Below, in pieces: positions 58,537 to 64,000 of a stretch of 64,000 bases of DNA; position 1 is the first letter of the stretch, and every line of letters starts with the position of its first letter. Under the pieces are notes generated by a model. That model worked only from the letters and a program-made list of their open reading frames with translations. It did no database searches and was not told the origin of the DNA. The translations under genes were made by a program, and so were the position numbers. The DNA is taken from positions 1,488,001-1,552,000 of the forward strand of contig NZ_PVYX01000001.1 of NCBI RefSeq assembly GCF_003001695.1, in the 5' to 3' direction. The stretch is from Flagellimonas meridianipacifica (GTDB lineage: Bacteria > Bacteroidota > Bacteroidia > Flavobacteriales > Flavobacteriaceae).

Positions 58537-59747
58537 GGTGTGATGTTATGCTGCCATTATTTTGTGATTGCCCTATTTTTAGGATCTTGGTACTTGAATT
58601 CTATGAACATTTAACTGATAAATATCTAAGACTTACCTTGTTTCTGTTATACCTTGAGAAATTCGATTAGAAATCAAAAAATTTTGATGCTAATGATTAA
58701 AAAGGTACGACTTTTAGGGCGACTTGTGTTTTACGATCAAATCGTTTTTTTTAACAAAATGAACGGTAAAAAGAATATAATTAGTTTTAATCGGAAATTG
58801 TCAAATCTTACAAGTGGGTTATTTATACGGTTTTTATGGATTGTCCTCAAAACAATAGAAAGCCAAATACCTATATCCAATTTCGAAATGAATGGTGTTG
58901 TGCAAACTTAATTTAGGAAACCTACCGCGTTTTTTCTTTTGTATGTGGCCTACGCAGCATAACCCCATACTCGTCTTAGGCTCGGTCCAAAAGTATTCGC
59001 GGCAGGTATTTTGTAATACAAAGGTTTTGGTAAATAAGCCCTATTTTATAAAAGTTAAGGGCCAAACCACATTTTATATCATTAGCTTTAAATTTTTAAT
59101 AAAAACTCCTAGAGTATCAGTTATTGACGGTTTATCGTTTCTCGGTATTTCATTGTGTTTTCTTTTCTTATATCCTTTGGCGTAAAAATCGGGGTTAGTT
59201 TTTGCTGCTCTTTAGTGCTTTACAAATAAATTGGCATGTTCCATTTAAAAAAGACTTCCGGGGTTGTTTCCCAAAAAAGCACCTGCTATTCTTATCTTAA
59301 GACTATTTGTTGGGTTGTCATTTTTATTTGATAAATGCATCTTTGGAATTTATATATTGGATGTTTGTTCAATAGTACTTTGATTAACTGATAAGAATGA
59401 ACCTTCAAAAAGGCCGCTGCGGTCTCCAATGACACCACACCAAGAAACGGGACTGGAGAAAAATACAGCGGCCCAACCTATGCTTTTTAAGTTCTTAATT
59501 TGAACTACTTTCATCTTACTATTTCATGAGGTTATAGGTTGCTTGCCAACCGGTTCTATTTTTATTGCTTATGATAAAAGCAAGGCTAATTTCCTTTTTT
59601 TTTCAAACTAAATTGTTCAAAATTGATGGTTGTATAGTTTCAATTGATGAATGGCTTTTATAAATCAAAATCCAAAATAAAATCTAATTGCGTCCTAATT
59701 TTTTAGTAATTACTTATCAAGCTTTGGGAAAATCGGAATACCTAACT
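58537..59747. other. 1.2-kb gene-free stretch
   Basis: No convincing gene on either strand; open frames at 58654-58911 and 58892-59185 have no recognisable features and an unlikely composition. The stretch is very AT-rich apart from a patch at 59412-59473 that can fold into a long imperfect stem (listed separately). It also holds the promoter region of the response regulator on the left. Confidence 0.5.
59412..59473. ncRNA. Candidate structured RNA or long hairpin
   Basis: GGCCGCTG (59412-59419) pairs with CAGCGGCC (59466-59473), and inside it TCTCCA (59423-59428) pairs with TGGAGA (59454-59459), leaving a 25-base loop with ACACCACACC and AAACGGGAC. The patch is GC-rich in an AT-rich desert, which is a known sign of structured RNA in AT-rich genomes. 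The strand is not certain. It could also be the scar of a small mobile repeat. Confidence 0.35.
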
Positions 59748-60416
59748 TTATATCATTAGAGCGGAATACTTGGGCTTTCGTTTAGAAGCGTCTGAAACAA
59801 ATTGGTTTTTAAGTGACATTGAAACACGGTTTTTATGATAACCACTAAAGTCTATTTTACAAAAGTTGCTCAAACACCCCAAAGTCTCTTCGTAATCATG
59901 GATGTTAACCCCATTGGCTTTTAAAAAGTTATGGATGCTATATTTTTTTTTGCGACCATATACTGAGCTTCGCTCTGGGTAGAAACTTTCAGGCTTAATA
60001 ATTAGCATTTTTAATGATTTAAGATGGCACATAGGTGCAGTATAGTTGGATACACCATCTTTAATGCATTTAAATGTGAGGTATACCTTGCCAATGTTTT
60101 TGAAAACATTGGCTGTATAACCCAAAGTCTCATTGTTTACAGGAAGTTTAAGGCATGTATCTTCGGTCTCAAGATAGAAAAGAATTGTATTTTCCTGCAA
60201 AACATCTTTGGTCAATTCAGGAATTTCAATGATACTTGACCAACCTAGAGGTCTATCCCTTAAATCAAACAGGAGAAGTTTAACAGAGTCCAATAACATA
60301 TGGTTATTATCTTTTTTATTTATGCGTATGTTATTGGATTTACTATATAGGAAAATAGGATAAATGATTATAACGGTAGCACAAATAAGAGTCCAAATAA
60401 TGATCATCAGCTGCAT
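59748..60416 (-). CDS. Membrane-anchored protein of unknown function
   Basis: A 222-residue protein with one N-terminal membrane helix (LMIIIWTLICATVIIIYPIFLY) and a soluble domain facing either side. The domain has several cysteines (DTCLKL, FKCIKD, MCHLK, LGCLSNFCKI) and a basic C-terminus. No family is recognised. It stands alone on the minus strand; codon use is AT-rich like the surrounding DNA. Confidence 0.6.
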   Translation of the reverse strand: MQLMIIIWTLICATVIIIYPIFLYSKSNNIRINKKDNNHMLLDSVKLLLFDLRDRPLGWSSIIEIPELTKDVLQENTILFYLETEDTCLKLPVNNETLGYTANVFKNIGKVYLTFKCIKDGVSNYTAPMCHLKSLKMLIIKPESFYPERSSVYGRKKKYSIHNFLKANGVNIHDYEETLGCLSNFCKIDFSGYHKNRVSMSLKNQFVSDASKRKPKYSALMI

Positions 60417-60652
60417 TTTTCTTCGTCTTTAGAGTAATGAAACGTCTTAAATTCTAAATAAAGAAACCTATAATTCTGGATTCCATAGTGTGGAAATGTG
60501 TGGAACAGCCTTCTGAATTGATGAATAAATCATTTAAGGTGAAATGCAAATTTTACCGATGAATTGTATGCTCTTTATGTACATCTTTAGCTGCCCGACA
60601 AGACCCCCGTATAATTTATGGTTAAGGTTTCATGTCTGGTAGCTTTTTCTTA

Positions 60653-61045
60653 CTAATTGTGAATGTCCATTTTTCTTATTTTCTCTAAATGGTCCAGTTG
60701 ACCTATTACATTTTTTACGTCGTAGTCCACAATTTTTCGAGTACTGTAACTTCTCTTTATATGGTCTATATAGGTGTGAATCTCCAAAGTATAGTATTTT
60801 TCCATTTTGAAAATAGGATTATTCAAAACTTCAGTTTGGTTCGTTTGATTCTTTTTCCCAAATGCCCTTGCTCTATAAACCGTCTTGCATTCAACGTTTT
60901 CTTTATTAATCCATTCTACTGTTACTTCAACAAAATCGTCTTTCTGTTCTTTGAATTTATAAGTGGCATTTTTAGAAATGTTGCCTACTTCATATTCTGA
61001 TTTTACAAGATCTAAAATCCATTTTTCTAAAAAATTATCCTTCAT
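60653..61045 (-). CDS. Small cytosolic protein of unknown function
   Basis: A 130-residue, highly charged protein without signal peptide or membrane helix (MKDNFLEKWILDLVKSEYEVGNISKNATYKFKEQKDDFVEVTVEWINKENVECKT...). It probably forms a small alpha/beta fold, with a curved sheet in the middle. No family is recognised. It is preceded by the hairpin at 61072-61091. Confidence 0.55.
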   Translation of the reverse strand: MKDNFLEKWILDLVKSEYEVGNISKNATYKFKEQKDDFVEVTVEWINKENVECKTVYRARAFGKKNQTNQTEVLNNPIFKMEKYYTLEIHTYIDHIKRSYSTRKIVDYDVKNVIGQLDHLEKIRKMDIHN

Positions 61046-61071
61046 ATTGGTTCCGTATTAAATATTTAGTT

Positions 61072-61091
61072 GAGACCATTTCTCTGGTCTC
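61072..61091. terminator. Perfect 7-bp hairpin GAGACCA/TGGTCTC
   Basis: GAGACCA (61072-61078), loop TTTCTC, TGGTCTC (61085-61091). It lies in the gap between the hydrolase stop at 61243 and the start at 61045. It may end the hydrolase message on the minus strand or be an operator for the small gene. Confidence 0.4.
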
Positions 61092-61242
61092 GGTTTTGAT
61101 TCAAATTCCTTTAGGTTGAAATGTTCCTTCCTAGATTTTGAAGGTTGATGAATCTGGAACGTTACCCTTTAAGAGGATGAAATAAAAGACAGCTTTGCAA
61201 AGGGCGTTTACCTGTCCTTTCTGAATTTTGTTAAGCGGTTGG

Positions 61243-62241
61243 TCAGTTTTTTGACCATAGTTTTTTAAACCATTCAATTGCTCTTTTTCTGGCCAAATCA
61301 CTTTCAGGAAGACCATCAAAGTCAAATCCATGAGCTACACCTTCATAATAATTCATTTCTACCGGTGCTTCTTTTGATTTTAGAACCTCAAAAAGACACA
61401 AGGTATTTTCGGTTAATACGTCATTGGATGGTATTTGGAATAGTATGGGGGCGTAGGGAAGGAATACATTCCCTTCAGTGGCCTGTGAGCCACACGGGTG
61501 TTTGCCAAAATAATTATAGCCAACGGAACCACCGTAGTAAAATACAGCACCTGAAAAGCCGATTTCGGGTTTACTTTGAGGGGGCAATACCCCATCTGAA
61601 AACCCATATTCTTTGCCGTTTTGACTTTGGGTCCATTCAAAATCCTTTGAAACTCGATTAGTGTCGAGCATGGTGGCTACAACAGCACTTGCACCATCCG
61701 AAAAACCTAAAAGTGCAATGTTTTCTTCCTCCACAATGGGGCTTCCGTCTTCATACTCCAAATTTTGAAGTAAGGATAATGCAGCATTTGCATCTTTTGG
61801 CCTTTCAAATTGAGCACTTATCTTAAAATTATCTGGAAGCTCTCTCCATTTTCCAGTTCTTGTGGTGACACCTCTCCCAGAATAACTATCCACAAAGGCA
61901 CCTACTATGCAATTTTCAGCGAGCAAATTTTGCCATTGTATAAACTGTCCGGACATGGTTTCAGAACTAGGATCTTTATTGGTCCACATACCATCTGAAC
62001 CATGCATAACCACAACTGCAGGCAAAGGTCCATCTGGGCATCCTTCAGGGATAGAAAGAAAAACGGGAATTTCATAATCACCAACTGGTATTTGAACTAG
62101 AGTCTTAGAAGTGCCGGAGGGAATGATCTGAGCGTTTTGTAGAGAACCTAAATTATTTTCAGAATCATTACTACAGCCAAAGCATACCAAAACTAGAGCA
62201 AAAATCAATTTCAAAGCTATTTTTTTACGAGTTGTATTCAT
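61243..62241 (-). CDS. Dienelactone hydrolase-like lipoprotein
   Basis: A 332-residue lipoprotein (lipobox CFG-Cys23, from the ATG at 62241). The alpha/beta hydrolase core shows LPAVVVMHGSDGMWTN, the nucleophile elbow ALLGFSDGAS (G-F-S-D-G), an acid near FQIPSNDVLTENT and the base in YEGVAHGFDFDG. This is the dienelactone hydrolase family order, with Ser in place of the Cys of classical members, so an esterase is likely. It follows the PorP/SprF gene by 20 bases on the same strand but is probably not functionally tied to it. Confidence 0.82.
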   Translation of the reverse strand: MNTTRKKIALKLIFALVLVCFGCSNDSENNLGSLQNAQIIPSGTSKTLVQIPVGDYEIPVFLSIPEGCPDGPLPAVVVMHGSDGMWTNKDPSSETMSGQFIQWQNLLAENCIVGAFVDSYSGRGVTTRTGKWRELPDNFKISAQFERPKDANAALSLLQNLEYEDGSPIVEEENIALLGFSDGASAVVATMLDTNRVSKDFEWTQSQNGKEYGFSDGVLPPQSKPEIGFSGAVFYYGGSVGYNYFGKHPCGSQATEGNVFLPYAPILFQIPSNDVLTENTLCLFEVLKSKEAPVEMNYYEGVAHGFDFDGLPESDLARKRAIEWFKKLWSKN

Positions 62242-62261
62242 TTTTAATTTGTGTTTACGTT

Positions 62262-63206
62262 TTAATAAGTACATGTACAATTGGAAATACCCTGAAATAA
62301 GTCTACGCCCAAGGTAACCACATGGGTGCCACTGGAGTACCCCAATAATTCAGTAAGGATTACTTGATAAGAATAACCAAAGTAAAAACCACTTTTGTTT
62401 AGCCCTAGAATTGGTGCTACATAAAGAGGTTGGGCTACTTGATCATTTAAAAACCGATATGTTATACCAGCATAATAACTATCTATGAAGTCGTATAACC
62501 GAAACTTGACATTTAAGTCTGTTACTGAACGGCCATCGCTTTCGAAATATTGAAAAAATACGGAGGGTTCTATTTCAAAATCCGCTCTTCCATTTTTTCT
62601 GAACTTATATCCAGAGTATAAGAAGTAGTTTCGTAAAATGTTTGGCTCATATAAAAAATTGAACTTTTCAAAATCTTTGTTCAAGATGTTGGACACGTTC
62701 AAACTCAGAAAATAGTTTCCTTTTCTGTATAGTGCGCTCAAATCAAAATTTGGATTGCTTGATGCTCTATCATCGGTGATTGCCAAATCGTTGTTTTCTT
62801 GAAAATTTTCGATATCAATTCTGAATTGATTTAGGTTAAAAGAAAGGGCCAAGGAAAAATAATGGTCGTCATATTGGTCAATCGTTAAATGATGAGCAAA
62901 AGAAACTCTACTTCCTCTTTGCTTTGTTTCACCGTTGGAATCATTATAAAGTACCATGCCAATTCCAGACCGATTCCCCAGTCGTACATCAGCAGAAAGC
63001 GATTGAGTATCTGGAGCATCTGGGATGCCTACCCATTGACTCAATCCGTTCATACGTACCTTTACATAATTGCCTATTCCAGCGTGGGCAGGTGACATTA
63101 AAAAAGGATTATCGGATAAGTATTGAGATAATTGAGGAATAGTCAATTCTTGACCTCTAAAGGTCATTGCCCAAAAAATGAATAGAAGGAATGTTATTTT
63201 TCTCAT
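62262..63206 (-). CDS. PorP/SprF family type IX secretion system membrane protein
   Basis: A 314-residue outer-membrane protein with a signal peptide and the family signature LTIPQLSQYLSDNPFLMSPAHAGIGNYVKVRMNGLSQWVGIPDAPDTQSLSADV, barrel strands with NDSNGETKQRGSRVSFAHHLTID, and a terminal strand HVVTLGVDLF. It lies ten bases after the type B surface-protein gene, the standard partnership. It is clearly diverged from the PorP/SprF protein at 46249. Confidence 0.9.
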   Translation of the reverse strand: MRKITFLLFIFWAMTFRGQELTIPQLSQYLSDNPFLMSPAHAGIGNYVKVRMNGLSQWVGIPDAPDTQSLSADVRLGNRSGIGMVLYNDSNGETKQRGSRVSFAHHLTIDQYDDHYFSLALSFNLNQFRIDIENFQENNDLAITDDRASSNPNFDLSALYRKGNYFLSLNVSNILNKDFEKFNFLYEPNILRNYFLYSGYKFRKNGRADFEIEPSVFFQYFESDGRSVTDLNVKFRLYDFIDSYYAGITYRFLNDQVAQPLYVAPILGLNKSGFYFGYSYQVILTELLGYSSGTHVVTLGVDLFQGISNCTCTY

Positions 63207-63216
63207 TTTTATTGGT

Positions 63217-64000
63217 TTATCTGTAAAGGGTAAAATGCCCTACAAATTCACGCCCGCTACCATCATTCAACTGGATTACATACCAATAGTCTCCAGAGGG
63301 CAGGGGTTTTGACTCATACAAGCCATCCCAACCTTGGTTCAATGGCCCCATTATATTTATTTTCCTGCCGTATCTATCAAAAATGAAGGTTTGGATATTA
63401 GGATAGGGTGAGATGTTTCTAGGTCTCCAAAAATCATTTTGACCATCACTATTTGGTGTGAAGAAGTTGGGAATATCAATACCATCAAAATTTAAGGTAA
63501 TCGTTTCTATAGCCTCACAACCGTTTCCATCCAATACTCGAACTACATATGTTCTGCTCTCATCAATAGGAAAAACATTGTTCGAAGTTCCAGGTTGGTC
63601 ATCAAAGAAATAGGTATAAGGAGGAGTGCCACCAGAAGCATTGGCAGTTATTTCATTAATGTTGGAATTAGTTAAATCAAGTTCTACTGGAGTTGTTTCT
63701 TCAATCGTAAAGGGAATAGTTGTTAAACAACCATTGGTATGTAAAATTGATAAGAAATGATTTCCAATGGGAATGTTTCCAAACTCTGGAGTAAGAACAA
63801 AATCATTCAATTCTGTTGAATCTAAGGCGTATAAAACTTCTGAATCTATCGATGTATTAGCAAGACTGACCATAATAGAACTATTAGGTGCTCCTGATTC
63901 ACAAGAGTAAATAGGCTCTATTACGGCATCAAGATTGGGTCCCCCAGGGAGAATGTCAAATTCGGTTATAGTTTGACATCCATTACTATCCATTATGCTT
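63217..64000 (-). CDS. T9SS type B surface protein (5' end cut)
   Basis: The last 260 or so residues of a protein entering from the right edge. Visible are repeats of the Bacteroidota SprB-like type (VMDSNGCQTITEF, LHTNGCLTTIPFTIEE, VRVLDGNGCEAIETITLNFDG) and then the gliding-motility/T9SS type B C-terminal domain (PNFFTPNSDGQNDFWRPRNI, IFDRYGRKINIMG, WDGLYESKPLPSGDYWYVIQLNDGSGREF). SprB-like repeats suggest a motility adhesin. Followed by its PorP/SprF partner. Confidence 0.9.
   Translation of the reverse strand, partial: SIMDSNGCQTITEFDILPGGPNLDAVIEPIYSCESGAPNSSIMVSLANTSIDSEVLYALDSTELNDFVLTPEFGNIPIGNHFLSILHTNGCLTTIPFTIEETTPVELDLTNSNINEITANASGGTPPYTYFFDDQPGTSNNVFPIDESRTYVVRVLDGNGCEAIETITLNFDGIDIPNFFTPNSDGQNDFWRPRNISPYPNIQTFIFDRYGRKINIMGPLNQGWDGLYESKPLPSGDYWYVIQLNDGSGREFVGHFTLYR

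Noticed and set aside
58654-59185. Two overlapping plus-strand frames of 85 and 97 codons in the gene-free stretch
   Set aside because: Composition is that of random AT-rich translation (many Ile, Lys, Phe), with no signal peptide, domain or clear start.
61131-61242. Coding text continuing after the hydrolase stop (LNKIQKGQVNALCKAVFYF...)
   Set aside because: It is only about 37 codons in a frame that overlaps the hydrolase, with no start of its own and no family I recognise; possible remnant but not supportable.

Overview
The window comes from a member of the Bacteroidota, most likely a Flavobacteriaceae (marine flavobacterium type). The support is AT-rich DNA, two loci for the type IX secretion system (PorP/SprF proteins beside surface proteins with the gliding/T9SS type B C-terminal domain), a TonB-dependent receptor with a DUF4249 lipoprotein, many lipoproteins, and promoters of the Bacteroidota type (TTG, about 19-20 bases, TAnnTTTG). 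There are no rRNA genes, no intact tRNA, no CRISPR array and no recognisable insertion sequence.

Layout. 1-12.7 kb holds a run of mostly minus-strand accessory genes: a CBM9-like/DUF5916-type protein cut by the window edge, an operon with a lipid-anchored polysaccharide deacetylase, two AraC regulators, an MDR alcohol dehydrogenase, a RibD/DHFR-like protein, NTF2-fold and OmpA proteins, and an ECF42-type sigma factor with two YciI/DGPF proteins. A divergent ArsR-SRPBCC-DoxX operon follows on the plus strand. 12.8-21.7 kb is a patchwork of lipoproteins, three related PD40 beta-propeller lipoproteins, a second stress-type sigma factor with a SnoaL-like partner, a GNAT enzyme, a heavy-metal-binding/DJ-1 fusion, a Crp regulator and an alpha/beta hydrolase. 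21.7-31.7 kb has SRPBCC, DUF1330, a beta-barrel/LolA-like/RND-permease trio, an atypical SDR, DinB, two HxlR regulators, a Crp regulator and an enoyl-CoA hydratase. 31.7-35.8 kb has an MFS pump with a divergent Crp regulator, a lipoprotein and a tyrosine recombinase. The recombinase sits beside a 55-base 3' fragment of a tRNA-Leu(CAA) gene and its terminator, which is the scar of an integrated element lying to the left.

36-40.2 kb is the most unusual part. A 613-residue lipoprotein with an HExxH motif is followed by five small paralogous lipoproteins. Each of the four junctions between them is a 20-base dual-coding overlap: the DNA for the C-terminal EDIGN of one protein also encodes the N-terminal MKILGI of the next. 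41-49 kb has a DM13-domain lipoprotein and the first T9SS locus (1379-residue DUF11 surface protein, PorP/SprF, OmpA/PD40 protein), preceded by a perfect 16-base palindrome. 49-56.5 kb is an ECF sigma module: DUF4249 lipoprotein and TonB receptor on one side, sigma, membrane partner, DUF4097-like, barrel and head-GIN proteins on the other. Three copies of TGCAACC-N16-GTCT mark its likely regulon. 56.5-64 kb has a siroheme synthase, a LytTR response regulator, a 1.2-kb gene-free stretch with a possible structured RNA, two unknown proteins, a dienelactone-hydrolase-like lipoprotein, and a second T9SS locus running off the right edge.
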